DNA of 64,000 nt from Pantoea phytobeneficialis (GTDB lineage Bacteria; Pseudomonadota; Gammaproteobacteria; Enterobacterales; Enterobacteriaceae), in NCBI RefSeq assembly GCF_009728735.1, contig NZ_CP024636.1, positions 458,322-522,321 of the forward strand, read 5' to 3'. Within the stretch, counting starts at the first letter, position 1. The number at the start of each line of letters is the position of its first letter. The notes below the pieces were generated by a model. That model did not search any database, was not told the origin of the DNA, and was given only the letters and a program-made list of their open reading frames with translations. This document shows positions 30,616-39,088 of the stretch, piece after piece. Position numbers and translations under genes: made by a program.

Positions 30616-31060
30616 AGCTGGGGCGGGTAAACCGCTGGCGAAGTATGCCGCGTGGCGACGCGCGGGCGATTTTATCTTTCTCTCCGGCATCATCCCGGTG
30701 AATCCGCAAACCGCGCTGATTGTGCGCGGTTACGACGATATCCCCGCCGAGGCGCAGCAACTGTTGGGGCGTACCGGCGAGTTTTCCACCGATATCAAAG
30801 AAGGGCCAATTCTGGCGCAGAGCTGGTACGTGCTGGAGAGCATCCGCACCACCATCGAAAGCGCAGGCGGCCAGATGAGCGATGTGATCAAGCTGGTGCA
30901 GTACTTCCGCAATCTGGACCACTTTCCTCACTACAGTCGGGTGCGCAAGCTGTTTTACCCCGATACGCCACCGGTTTCTACCGTGGTACAGGTCAGCGAA
31001 ATGCTGCCCAGCCCGGATGTCTTAATTGAAGTTGAAGCGACGGCGTGGTTGCCGCAATAA
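30590..31060 (+). CDS. RidA (YjgF/UK114)-family protein lacking the catalytic arginine
   Basis: The 156-residue protein is a long RidA-family member: FIFLSGIIPVNPQT near residue 30, SAGGQMSDVIKLVQYF near 95 and the C-terminal VLIEVEATAWLP. In E. coli RidA the deaminating Arg105 precedes the VEVARLP strand; the aligned position here is Ser130 (PPVSTVVQV), so classic enamine deaminase activity is doubtful. Related proteins in catabolic operons hydrolyse acyl or imine intermediates, as RutC does in pyrimidine breakdown. AGGGGA stands seven bases before ATG 30590; an ATG at 30605 is an alternative. The gene overlaps the amidohydrolase gene. Confidence 0.83.
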   Translation: MESPPMTLEAGAGKPLAKYAAWRRAGDFIFLSGIIPVNPQTALIVRGYDDIPAEAQQLLGRTGEFSTDIKEGPILAQSWYVLESIRTTIESAGGQMSDVIKLVQYFRNLDHFPHYSRVRKLFYPDTPPVSTVVQVSEMLPSPDVLIEVEATAWLPQ

Positions 31061-31074
31061 CACGAGGAAGCGAG

Positions 31075-31953
31075 ATGTTACATGGTTATATTCCGGCAAA
31101 CCGCTTTTTGCCGTATCTGAGCTGGACCGATATCGCCACGCTGGAAGACAAAGCCAACACGGTGATCGTACTGCCGACCGGGGCGATTGAGCAGCATGGC
31201 CCGCATCTGCCGTGTGCGGTAGACAGCGTGATCTCCTCCGGGGTCGTCGGCCATGCACTGGCGCGTTTACCGGCAGAAATTCCGGCCTACGCCATTCCGC
31301 CCATCACCTATGGCAAATCGGATGAGCATCTGCATTTCCCCGGCACCCTGACGCTGACCGGTGAGACGCTGCTGCATACCATTCTGGAGATTGGCGAATC
31401 GCTGTACCGCGCCGGTTTCCGTAAGTTCCTGATGGTAAACGGTCATGGCGGTCAACCGCAGCCATTGCAGATGGCGATGCGTGAACTGCGTCTGCGCCAC
31501 GGCGACATGATCATCATCATGCAGGACACTTTCAAAGTACCGAACTGCGCCGAAAGTTTTATGGACGAGAAAGAGCGTCAGATGGCGATGCACGCCGGTC
31601 ATGCCGAAACCGCCCTGATGCTGGCGCTGGCACCCGATACGGTGCAGATGGAGAAAGCCGTCGCCAACTATCCACCGGCGTTCCCATGCCCGACACTCTC
31701 CAGCACCCGCCCGATGGCAGCCTGGGCTTCGTATGATTTCGGCCCCAGCGGCGTGATTGGCGATCCGTTGCCTTCCACCCCAGAGCAGGGCGAGGCGATC
31801 CTTGAGTCGCTGGCCATCAGTTGGGCGCAGGTGATCACCGAAGTGCACCAAATGACCTGGGTAACCCGTGCCGAACCGGCGTGGGGCAAAGGGCAGTGGC
31901 AGGGCAAAGTTTTAGACCAAAACGACGCAGCATCATTATTACAACCGCGCTAA
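31075..31953 (+). CDS. Creatininase-family amidohydrolase
   Basis: The 292-residue product shows the family's metal sites: PTGAIEQHGPHLPCAVDS (Glu, His and Asp), NGHGGQ (His) and HAGHAETALML (Glu). Members open cyclic amides (creatinine, formamidopyrimidines, mycofactocin precursors) in a Zn/Mn-dependent manner. ATG 31075 follows GAGGAAGCG; the upstream in-frame ATG lies inside the RidA-like gene and is rejected. It lies 14 bases after the RidA-like stop and 14 before the binding-protein gene. Paired with a cytosine-deaminase-like enzyme it suggests ring opening of an N-heterocycle. Confidence 0.87.
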   Translation: MLHGYIPANRFLPYLSWTDIATLEDKANTVIVLPTGAIEQHGPHLPCAVDSVISSGVVGHALARLPAEIPAYAIPPITYGKSDEHLHFPGTLTLTGETLLHTILEIGESLYRAGFRKFLMVNGHGGQPQPLQMAMRELRLRHGDMIIIMQDTFKVPNCAESFMDEKERQMAMHAGHAETALMLALAPDTVQMEKAVANYPPAFPCPTLSSTRPMAAWASYDFGPSGVIGDPLPSTPEQGEAILESLAISWAQVITEVHQMTWVTRAEPAWGKGQWQGKVLDQNDAASLLQPR

Positions 31954-31967
31954 TTCGGGGATCGGCT

Positions 31968-32939
31968 ATGAAAAAAACATTGAGCATTGTCGCCGCGCTT
32001 GCTGTGGCACTGTCGGCACCAGGTATGGCCGCCGAGAAATTTACCTTTATGACCAACTGGTATGCTCAGGCCGAGCATGGCGGTTTTTATCAGGCTCAGG
32101 CGCAGAATCTGTATCGCGATGCCGGGCTGGATGTCACCATTAAAATGGGCGGCCCGCAGGTGCACACCATGCAGCTGATGGCTGCTGGTCAGGCTGACTG
32201 CATCATCAGCGATAACATGCAGGCGCTGGAGTCCTGGCAGCAGGGCGTGGAAGCGGTGCCGGTTGCCACCACTTTCCAGCACTCGGCGATTGTGTTTATT
32301 ACCCACCCGGATGTGAAAAGTCAGGCTGATTTGCAGGGTAAAACTTTCCTGTTAGCCGCAGAAGCCTATACCTCGTACTGGCCGTGGGCGCAGAGCGCAC
32401 TCAACCTGAAAAACGCGCGCGTACGTCCTTATACCTTTAGCGTGCAGCCATTCCTCGCGGATAAAACGCTGGTGCAGCAGGGCTACGTGACCTCCGAACC
32501 GTTCGCGGTGCAGAAGGCCGGTGCACAGGCCAATGTTTACCCCATCAGCGACTGGGGCTACCCGCCGTATGGCAACAGCATCGTTTGTATGAAATCGACC
32601 ATCGAAAAACGTCCGCAGGCGGTTGCAGCCTTCGTCAAAGCCTCAATGCAGGGCTGGAAAAACTATCTGGAGAATCCGGCTGCGGGCAACGTGCTGATTA
32701 AGAAAGAAAACCCGCAGATGACCGACGATCAGATTGCCTTCAGCATCGCGCAGATGAAGAAGTATCAGATGCTGACCGGCGGCGATGCGCAGACCGGGGG
32801 TATCGGCATCATGACCGTACCGCGCCTGAAGCAGACCTGGCAACTGCTGGTGGACAACAAGCTGATCGACCCGGCGAAAGTACCGTTTGACGGCAGCTAC
32901 ACCCTGAAATTCATTCAAGACGTGAAGGTTATGCCATGA
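31968..32939 (+). CDS. NMT1/THI5-type ABC transporter substrate-binding protein
   Basis: The 323-residue protein has a signal peptide (MKKTLSIVAALAVALSAPGM, cleavage near MAA-EKF) and then the NMT1/THI5-like fold: FMTNWYAQAEHGGFYQAQ, a pattern close to ThiY, which binds formylaminopyrimidine, and to nitrate/sulfonate binding proteins. It should capture a small aromatic or pyrimidine-like ligand in the periplasm. The stop codon overlaps the ATPase start by four bases (ATGA). The ligand is probably the operon's substrate. Confidence 0.88.
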   Translation: MKKTLSIVAALAVALSAPGMAAEKFTFMTNWYAQAEHGGFYQAQAQNLYRDAGLDVTIKMGGPQVHTMQLMAAGQADCIISDNMQALESWQQGVEAVPVATTFQHSAIVFITHPDVKSQADLQGKTFLLAAEAYTSYWPWAQSALNLKNARVRPYTFSVQPFLADKTLVQQGYVTSEPFAVQKAGAQANVYPISDWGYPPYGNSIVCMKSTIEKRPQAVAAFVKASMQGWKNYLENPAAGNVLIKKENPQMTDDQIAFSIAQMKKYQMLTGGDAQTGGIGIMTVPRLKQTWQLLVDNKLIDPAKVPFDGSYTLKFIQDVKVMP

Positions 32940-33769
32940 ATGCCGCCAGCCGACTGACCCTGATGAGCAATGATGCGCAAGCGGTGCCGCTACATGCGGC
33001 CGCTCCGGCGATTGAAGTGCTCTCCGCTGAGAAAATTTACCCGAACGGTACGCGTGCCTTGCTGCCGGTAGACCTGACGATTCGCCAGGGCGAATTTGTC
33101 TCGCTGCTTGGTCCGTCTGGCTGTGGCAAAAGTACCTTGCTGAAAATGATCGCCGGGCTGATTGAGCCGAGTGATGGCAAGTTGATGCTGTTTCGGCGCG
33201 ATCGCCGGGAAAAACAGCACGATCTGCCGTTATCGTTCGTGTTTCAGGAGGCGACGCTGATGCCGTGGAGCAACGTGCACAAGAATGTGCGCCTGCCGCT
33301 CGACTTAGCTGGCGTGCCGCGTGCCGAAGCCGACACCCGCGTGCGGGAGATCCTTGAACTGGTCGGTCTGGGGCAGTTTGGTCATGTGCTGCCGCGCGAG
33401 TTGTCCGGCGGTATGCAGATGCGTGTGTCGATTGCGCGTGGTCTGGTGACGCGGCCAAAGGTGTTGCTGATGGATGAACCCTTCGGAGCACTGGATGAGA
33501 TCACCCGTAACAAGCTGGACAGCGACCTGCTGCAACTGTGGCAGGAACAGAAGCTGACGGTGGTGTTTGTCACTCACTCGATTCAGGAAGCGGTGTTCCT
33601 GTCGCAGCGGGTGATCATGATGGCCGCCAGACCCGGGCGCGTGGTGGATGATATCAGCATTGATGCGCCGTTCCCGCGCGATGATGAGTTCCGTGTCAGC
33701 CAGCAGTTTACGCAGTATGCGCAGCAGTTGCAGCGCGGTCTGTTTGCCGCCAGTCAGGAGAGCAAATAA
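32936..33769 (+). CDS. ABC transporter ATP-binding protein (SsuB/TauB/ThiZ type)
   Basis: The 277-residue ATPase has Walker A GPSGCGKST, Q-loop SFVFQEATLMPW, signature ELSGGMQMRVSIARGL, Walker B VLLMDEPFGALDE and the switch His in FVTHSIQEA. These are the hallmarks of nitrate/sulfonate/aliphatic and pyrimidine importers. A non-conserved 20-residue N-terminal extension precedes the core. It overlaps the binding-protein gene upstream by four bases and the permease downstream by one (TAATG), showing strict coupling. It acts on the cytoplasmic face. Confidence 0.92.
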   Translation: MNAASRLTLMSNDAQAVPLHAAAPAIEVLSAEKIYPNGTRALLPVDLTIRQGEFVSLLGPSGCGKSTLLKMIAGLIEPSDGKLMLFRRDRREKQHDLPLSFVFQEATLMPWSNVHKNVRLPLDLAGVPRAEADTRVREILELVGLGQFGHVLPRELSGGMQMRVSIARGLVTRPKVLLMDEPFGALDEITRNKLDSDLLQLWQEQKLTVVFVTHSIQEAVFLSQRVIMMAARPGRVVDDISIDAPFPRDDEFRVSQQFTQYAQQLQRGLFAASQESK

Positions 33770-34569
33770 TGAAGAAGCCCTTAGCCGCGCAGCGTAAGTT
33801 TCAGCAGTGGTTGTTCCCGGCGCTGTTCGCCATCGTACTGTTATTGTTGTGGCAGTTTCTGGTCACCACGCTGAAGGTGCCCGCCTTTCTGGTGCCGTCG
33901 CCGGTGGTAGTGGCGCAGAGCCTGGTGCAGAACTTCCCGACGCTGTTTATGTCCTTGCTTTACACCCTGAAGATCACCGTGATCTCCTTTGTGGTGGCGA
34001 TTGTGATTGGCTCCATCGTGGCGTTTTTGCTGGTGCAGAACCGCTTTATCGAAAGCGCGTTGTTTCCTTACATCGTGTTTTTACAGGTAACGCCGATTGT
34101 GGCGATTGCGCCGCTGATCATCATCTGGGTGAAAGACACCACCATGTCGCTGGTGGTGTGCGCCACGCTGATGGCGGTATTTCCCATTATCTCCAACACC
34201 ACCCAGGGACTGCGTAGTGTCTCGCCGGGGTTGTTGAGCTATTTCAAACTGAACCATGCGTCGCGTTTGCAGATTCTGCTGCGCCTGCGTATTCCTTCGG
34301 CGTTGCCGTACTTCTTTGGCGCGCTGCGTATCTCCAGCGGCTTGTCGCTGATTGGCGCGGTGGTGGCGGAGTTTGTTGCTGGCACCGGTGGCACCGATAC
34401 CGGGCTGGCGTACCAGATTTTGCAGGCCGGCTATCAGCTCAATATTCCACTGATGTTTGCCGCGCTGCTGCTGATTTCTCTGGCGGGTTTCCTGCTGTTT
34501 GCCCTGATGTCGTGGCTGACGCGCCGCGTATTGGCGGCCTGGCATGAGAGCGAACTTAGCCCGACCTGA
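33769..34569 (+). CDS. ABC transporter permease (SsuC/TauC/ThiX type)
   Basis: The 266-residue inner-membrane protein has about six spans and the EAA-like loop KLNHASRLQILLRLRIPSAL near residue 160, preceded by FLQVTPIVAIAPLIIIWV, a BPD_transp_1 pattern of the nitrate/taurine class. With the upstream binding protein and ATPase it forms a complete importer. The ATG overlaps the ATPase stop by one base. A permease of this type works as a homodimer. Confidence 0.9.
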   Translation: MKKPLAAQRKFQQWLFPALFAIVLLLLWQFLVTTLKVPAFLVPSPVVVAQSLVQNFPTLFMSLLYTLKITVISFVVAIVIGSIVAFLLVQNRFIESALFPYIVFLQVTPIVAIAPLIIIWVKDTTMSLVVCATLMAVFPIISNTTQGLRSVSPGLLSYFKLNHASRLQILLRLRIPSALPYFFGALRISSGLSLIGAVVAEFVAGTGGTDTGLAYQILQAGYQLNIPLMFAALLLISLAGFLLFALMSWLTRRVLAAWHESELSPT

Positions 34570-34592
34570 TACCTCAACTACAGGAAAGAAAG

Positions 34593-35984
34593 ATGTCTGA
34601 TTCCGATCGTCAGTCTGCACTGGCGGCGCTGGTTGCGGCGTTGCCTGAACTTGACTGGATTAAAGAAGCGCCGAAGGTCAAACGCCTGTCGCGCGATTTT
34701 CACTGGTTCAGCCCGGTGCTGAAACCGCAACTGGAAGAGAAGTTCGCCGAGCTGGCGGTGCGCCCGCGAGATGAGCAGGAGCTGGCGGCGGTGGTGGCGG
34801 CCTGTACTGCCCGCCGCATCCCGCTGAATCTGCGGGGTGGTGGCACCGGCAACTACGGTCAGCTGATTCCGCTTAACGGTGGGTTGATGGTCGATATGAC
34901 CAAACTCAACGCCGTGGTGAGCATGGGGCAAGGCACGGTCTGTGCGCAGGCCGGGATTCGCCTCGGTGATCTGGAAGCCCATACCCGGCCGCTCGGTTGG
35001 GAGCTGCGTTGTATGCCGTCCACCTGGAAGCTGGCGACTCTTGGCGGTCTGTTTGGCGGCGGTTTTGGTGGCGTGGGTTCCATCAACTATGGCCCGCTGG
35101 CAGCACCTGGCAATGTGTTGTCGGTGAAGCTGATGACCATGGAAGAGACGCCGCGCATCCTGACGCTTCAGGCACCGGACGCCTTGCTGCTGCACCACGC
35201 TTACGGCAGTAACGGCATCGTGCTGGAAATCGAGCTGGCGCTGGCTCCGCGTCATGACTGGATCGAACGTCTCGACACCTTTACCAGTTTTCCGGCGGCG
35301 ATGGCCTTTGCTGATGCCCTGGCAAAATCGCCGGGGCTGGTGAAGCGTCAGGTGGCGGTGATGGCTGCGCCGGTACTGGATTACTTCACCGATCTCGCTG
35401 ACGCGGAGGTGGCGGGACAACACGGCGTGATTTCGGTGGTCGGTGTGGAGAGCGACCGTCTGCTGCCATCATTGCTGACGCAGCATGGTGGCCGCAGCGC
35501 GTTGCATTTTGCCGAGGGTGAGAACCACGGCCATTCGCTGATTGAATATTGCTGGAACCACACCACGCTTCAGGCGCTGAAAGTGGATAAAACCCTGACC
35601 TATCTGCAAACCGCCTATGCAGCGGAAAATTACCATCAGCAGGCGTTGGCGATGGAAGCGCAATTATCAGATGAAGTGATGTCGCATATTGAATTTCTGC
35701 GCGATATGAACGGCACCTTAACCTGTAGCGGCTTGCCGCTGGTGCGTTTTAGCGATGAAGATCGCCTGAATGATATTATGCAAATTTACCGTGATAACGG
35801 TGTGAAAATAAATAACCCGCACGTTATTCATATTGAAGATGGTAAACAGGGCATGGTGCGGGCGGATGTTGTTGCTATGAAACGCGCCTGCGATCCGTAT
35901 AATTTACTTAATCCCGGCAAATTACGCGGCTGGGAAGTGCGCGATACATTGCCGGATGTGAAAATAACCGGTGTAAATAATTAA
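34593..35984 (+). CDS. FAD-linked oxidase (GlcD/PCMH-type)
   Basis: The 463-residue product has a PCMH-type FAD-binding domain (AVRPRDEQELAAVVAACTAR, NLRGGGTGNYGQLIP, MTKLNAVVSM, then GGLFGGGFGGVGSINYGPLA) and a C-terminal FAD-oxidase domain ending with CDPYNLLNPGKLRGWE, the usual closing motif of D-lactate/glycolate-type dehydrogenases. It likely oxidises a 2-hydroxy acid or related intermediate, passing electrons to a quinone or oxygen. AGGAAAG precedes the ATG, 23 bases after the permease. It is the last enzyme gene of the operon. The composition becomes more AT rich over the last 300 bases. Confidence 0.86.
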   Translation: MSDSDRQSALAALVAALPELDWIKEAPKVKRLSRDFHWFSPVLKPQLEEKFAELAVRPRDEQELAAVVAACTARRIPLNLRGGGTGNYGQLIPLNGGLMVDMTKLNAVVSMGQGTVCAQAGIRLGDLEAHTRPLGWELRCMPSTWKLATLGGLFGGGFGGVGSINYGPLAAPGNVLSVKLMTMEETPRILTLQAPDALLLHHAYGSNGIVLEIELALAPRHDWIERLDTFTSFPAAMAFADALAKSPGLVKRQVAVMAAPVLDYFTDLADAEVAGQHGVISVVGVESDRLLPSLLTQHGGRSALHFAEGENHGHSLIEYCWNHTTLQALKVDKTLTYLQTAYAAENYHQQALAMEAQLSDEVMSHIEFLRDMNGTLTCSGLPLVRFSDEDRLNDIMQIYRDNGVKINNPHVIHIEDGKQGMVRADVVAMKRACDPYNLLNPGKLRGWEVRDTLPDVKITGVNN

Positions 35985-36006
35985 TCAATAATAAAACTTT
36001 TTTACA

Positions 36007-36056
36007 GCAAAGCGAGCCACCACCGCACATTTATTGTGCGGGTGGCCATGCTTTGC
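36007..36056 (+). terminator. Long interrupted hairpin between the oxidase and porin genes
   Basis: GCAAAGC (36007-36013) and GCTTTGC (36050-36056) close a longer structure with inner arms GCCACC/GGTGGC and CCGCACA/TTGTGCGG around a short loop, followed by TCTTTT. It is probably a terminator or attenuator that lowers porin transcription relative to the upstream operon. Confidence 0.65.
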
Positions 36057-36085
36057 TCTTTTAAAAAGTGACGAGGCTTGGGACT

Positions 36086-37363
36086 ATGCAATTAAAAACA
36101 CTGAGTGGTGCGTGTCTTGCTGCGCTGTTTTTCCCGCTTGCTCCGGCTGCACTGGCGGCAACACAGAGCAATATCAGCGATTGTCAGTACGGTGCGAGTG
36201 GCGTAAATAGTTTTACCGATATCTTCACCTGCGGCACCGTGAGCGGTAGTTTGCGTACGCTGTATTATTCGACGCATAACGCCTATTTCTCCAAAGGGTT
36301 TAATCAGGATACCGTGAGCTACGGCGGCAGCATCAAGTATGAAACCGCGCCGTTTTATGGTTTTCGTGCTGGCGTCAGCGGTATTTTCCTGCGTGGTATC
36401 GATCATCCGGATGAAGCAAATACCATCAGCGATATTGGCGATAATCAAACCAACGTCGGTGAAGCTTATTTAAGCTGGCAGCAGGATGATTTTAAAATAA
36501 CGGCCGGTGATCAACGAATCAATATTCCTTTTGTCGGTGATTACGACTGGCGTATTACGCCAATTCTGTTCCGTGGCGTTGATGCGAATTACGGCGACAG
36601 CACCAATTATCTGCATGCCACTAAAGTCTGGCGTTATAAACCGTGGGGTGACGATCAGTTCCTTAATACCACGGCGTATACCGATGTTGATGAACGCACC
36701 AACGGCATGTGGGCGTTGGGCGGTGGTCGCGGCACGCAGTGGGACGGTAAAAAACTCACCGGCCAGTTGTGGTATCAGGAGTACGCCGATTACACCCGTC
36801 TGGTGTATGGCGAGAGTCATTTGCAATGGCAGGATACGCTGTTCCAGCCGGACCTGGGCGTGCAGTTTATTCGTGGCACCAGCCTTGGCAAAGCGCTCGC
36901 CGGTGAAGTCAACAGTACCTCTTACGGTGCTCAACTGGCGCTGACCTTTACCCCAGCCCTGAGCTGGAAACTGGGTTATGACCACATTGCCGCCAGCGGC
37001 AATAGCTGGAACAACGGCTCGCTGGTTACCCCATACGCGCACAACACCTCGTCCGGTCCTTACTTTGCGCAGCCGTTCTTTACCAGTACCCAGGATCTCG
37101 GCAGCGGCAACGCCTATATGACCAACCTGAACTATGTAATGAATGAAAACCTGTCGCTCGGGACGCAGTATTCATTCATGGATCTGAAACCGTCACCGGC
37201 GTCGGCCAGCATCAACCAGTCAGAATATCTGGTGTATTTCACCTGGAGCTTCAGTGGCGTGTTGAAGGGCCTGAGTCTGACCGATTTCGCCGGGGTGCAG
37301 ACATCCCCGCTGTATGATTCTCACTTCTGGCAGAACCGTTTGAGCCTGCAATACGATTTTTAA
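36086..37363 (+). CDS. OprD-family outer membrane porin
   Basis: The 425-residue protein has a signal peptide ending near ALA-ATQ, then the OprD pattern: FTCGTVSGSLRTLYYSTHNAY, KYETAPFYGFRAGVSGIFL, a DWRITPILFRGVDANYG segment and alternating beta strands to a C-terminal LSLQYDF with terminal Phe, needed for outer membrane insertion. OprD-type channels take up small carboxylates, amino acids and aromatics; they are frequent in pseudomonads and less so in enterobacteria. GAGG precedes ATG 36086. It follows the N-heterocycle operon in the same direction and should serve its outer-membrane step. Confidence 0.88.
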   Translation: MQLKTLSGACLAALFFPLAPAALAATQSNISDCQYGASGVNSFTDIFTCGTVSGSLRTLYYSTHNAYFSKGFNQDTVSYGGSIKYETAPFYGFRAGVSGIFLRGIDHPDEANTISDIGDNQTNVGEAYLSWQQDDFKITAGDQRINIPFVGDYDWRITPILFRGVDANYGDSTNYLHATKVWRYKPWGDDQFLNTTAYTDVDERTNGMWALGGGRGTQWDGKKLTGQLWYQEYADYTRLVYGESHLQWQDTLFQPDLGVQFIRGTSLGKALAGEVNSTSYGAQLALTFTPALSWKLGYDHIAASGNSWNNGSLVTPYAHNTSSGPYFAQPFFTSTQDLGSGNAYMTNLNYVMNENLSLGTQYSFMDLKPSPASASINQSEYLVYFTWSFSGVLKGLSLTDFAGVQTSPLYDSHFWQNRLSLQYDF

Positions 37364-37368
37364 ATCCT

Positions 37369-37394
37369 CGGGGGGCTTTGCGGCCTCCCGTTTT
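37369..37394 (+). terminator. Terminator after the porin gene
   Basis: CGGGGGGC (37369-37376) pairs with GCCTCCCG (37383-37390), one G-T pair, and is followed by TTTT. Confidence 0.75.
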
Positions 37395-37399
37395 ATCTT

Positions 37400-37429
37400 C
37401 GTAGCGGCGCGATAAATCGCGCCGCTACG
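37400..37429. repeat. Perfect 30-bp palindrome, short intergenic repeat
   Basis: CGTAGCGGCGCGAT-AA-ATCGCGCCGCTACG is a perfect palindrome made of two fused half elements. It lies between the convergent porin and OtsA-like genes. Confidence 0.85.
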
Positions 37430-37448
37430 TCAGGGTTGTTACCTGAAA

Positions 37449-38876
37449 CTAATATCTCAACCTCCCCACCATTTTGGCTGTCACCACCAAACTGCCCGCC
37501 ATTACAGCTGCTTCATCACTTTCTGACTCATGTAGATCAGCCAAAAAACCGGCTGCCCACCCGTGGCAATCCTGACGGTGGATGCCTTTCATCAACCGTG
37601 CATGGCGATTCTGACGTTCACTGAGCGGAATTCGCAACGCGGTATGGATGGCGTCGGCGATGGCATCCGGGTCATAAGGATTGACGATCAACGCGCCATC
37701 CATATGTTCCGACGCCCCGGCAAACTGCGACAGGATCAGCACGCCAGGGTTGGCCGGATCCTGCACCGCAACATACATCTTTGCCATCAGGCTCATACCT
37801 GCCATCAGTGGCGTCACCAGCGCGACGCGGGATGCGCGATAAATCCCTGCCTGCTCCTCACGGCTGTAAGATTTGGTCAGATAACTGACGGGGCACCACT
37901 CCAGCGTGCCATGTACGCCGTTCATCTCGCCACAGATGCTCTCGAGGTCATGACTTAACCCGGCGGTGCGTGGCGCATAACCGGCCAATGGCGAGGCCAG
38001 TTGTAACAACATCATGTTGCCGACGTAATCCGGATGGCTGCGTAGCAGGACCTCAACGGCGCTGATGCGGTAAGGCAGACCGGCGCTATCGTCGAGGTGC
38101 CCTCCGCTGAGGATCGTGTTTTGCGGCAGCGTGGCGCGACACTGTTCTTCCATATAACTGCAACTGTTGCTGGCTAACAGGCAGTGCGCATCTTCCAGAT
38201 CGATCCCGACCGGATAGACACCGGTTCTGAGCAGGTGACCGTGAATGCGAAACAGCGTGCCACCGAGACGTTCGCAACGAAATGCGCTCTCCACCCACAG
38301 CAGAAAGTTGTTCATGTCCTGGCTGGTCTGAAAACCAATCAGATCGCAACACAGCAACGACTCAGCCAGCCATTGCCAGTCCGGGATGGCGGTAAATCCC
38401 TGACCGGCGGGAAACGGTTGATGGAAGAACAGGCCGATACGGTTGGTCAAACCGGCGTCACGCATCAGCCTGACGCTGGGTATCAGGTGATAGTCCTGGA
38501 TCCAGATGACATCGTCGGGCATCGCGTATTCGGCAATCGCTCGGGCGTACGCCTCATTGAATTTCCGATATTGACTCAGGTCATCCTGACTGAAGCGCGC
38601 CAGATCCGGGCGTTGATGGAACATCGGCCACAGACCCTGGTGAACATAGTTTTGGTAACCCTGTTCCCGTTCACCTCGGGTGAGCGGAAAGGTGAGGGTG
38701 TCAAATTTATGCCCCTGGCGGAAGGTCAGGGGACGTGGCATATCTGCTGCGAGGGCCTGAGTTTTGCCATCCCAGCTTACCCAAAGCCCACCGTTGCGCG
38801 ACAGAATGCTTTCATACAGGGCGGATAACGTCGAAGCCCGGGACAGATTGTGCGAAACCAGAATTAAGCCTGACAT
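37449..38876 (-). CDS. OtsA-like protein (glycosyltransferase family 20) with degenerate active site
   Basis: The 475-residue protein aligns with trehalose-6-phosphate synthase OtsA over its whole length (QDYHLIPSVRLMRDAG, GLFFHQPFP, VAVQDPANPGVLILSQFAGA, ALIVNPYDPDAIADAI). Residues W35, Y77, W83, D128 and H152 match ligands of E. coli OtsA. Six others do not: R9 to N10, R262 to H260, K267 to A265, R300 to A298, D361 to A359, E369 to M367 (E. coli numbers first, from memory of that sequence). Synthesis of trehalose-6-phosphate is therefore unlikely. No otsB gene is adjacent. AAGGGAAAA precedes the ATG. It is divergent from kup. Frame and composition are intact, so it is not a simple pseudogene. 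Confidence 0.8.
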   Translation of the reverse strand: MSGLILVSHNLSRASTLSALYESILSRNGGLWVSWDGKTQALAADMPRPLTFRQGHKFDTLTFPLTRGEREQGYQNYVHQGLWPMFHQRPDLARFSQDDLSQYRKFNEAYARAIAEYAMPDDVIWIQDYHLIPSVRLMRDAGLTNRIGLFFHQPFPAGQGFTAIPDWQWLAESLLCCDLIGFQTSQDMNNFLLWVESAFRCERLGGTLFRIHGHLLRTGVYPVGIDLEDAHCLLASNSCSYMEEQCRATLPQNTILSGGHLDDSAGLPYRISAVEVLLRSHPDYVGNMMLLQLASPLAGYAPRTAGLSHDLESICGEMNGVHGTLEWCPVSYLTKSYSREEQAGIYRASRVALVTPLMAGMSLMAKMYVAVQDPANPGVLILSQFAGASEHMDGALIVNPYDPDAIADAIHTALRIPLSERQNRHARLMKGIHRQDCHGWAAGFLADLHESESDEAAVMAGSLVVTAKMVGRLRY

Positions 38877-39088
38877 AGCATTTTCCCTTTGATCACGATG
38901 AAAATCGTTCCATTTGATTTAAGCCATCGGCATATAAAAAAGGCGTAAAAAGATGGCGGGCGGATATAAAAATCAGGCAAAAACGGGAGGTTGTGCGCGT
39001 TACTCTCCGCATCAGCGGCAGGGGCAGCAGCTATAATATGCTCATTCGCTTTGCTGTCCGTAACCCCCTGTGAAAGGATGCCTCTCTT

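Noticed and set aside
34578..35423. A 281-codon minus-strand frame opposite the FAD oxidase
   Set aside because: Arg/Gln/His-rich composition and the strongly supported oxidase on the plus strand show it is a shadow.
37449..38876. The OtsA-like gene as a pseudogene
   Set aside because: The frame is complete, length and fold motifs are kept, and there are no frameshifts, so a pseudo-enzyme is more likely than a decaying gene.
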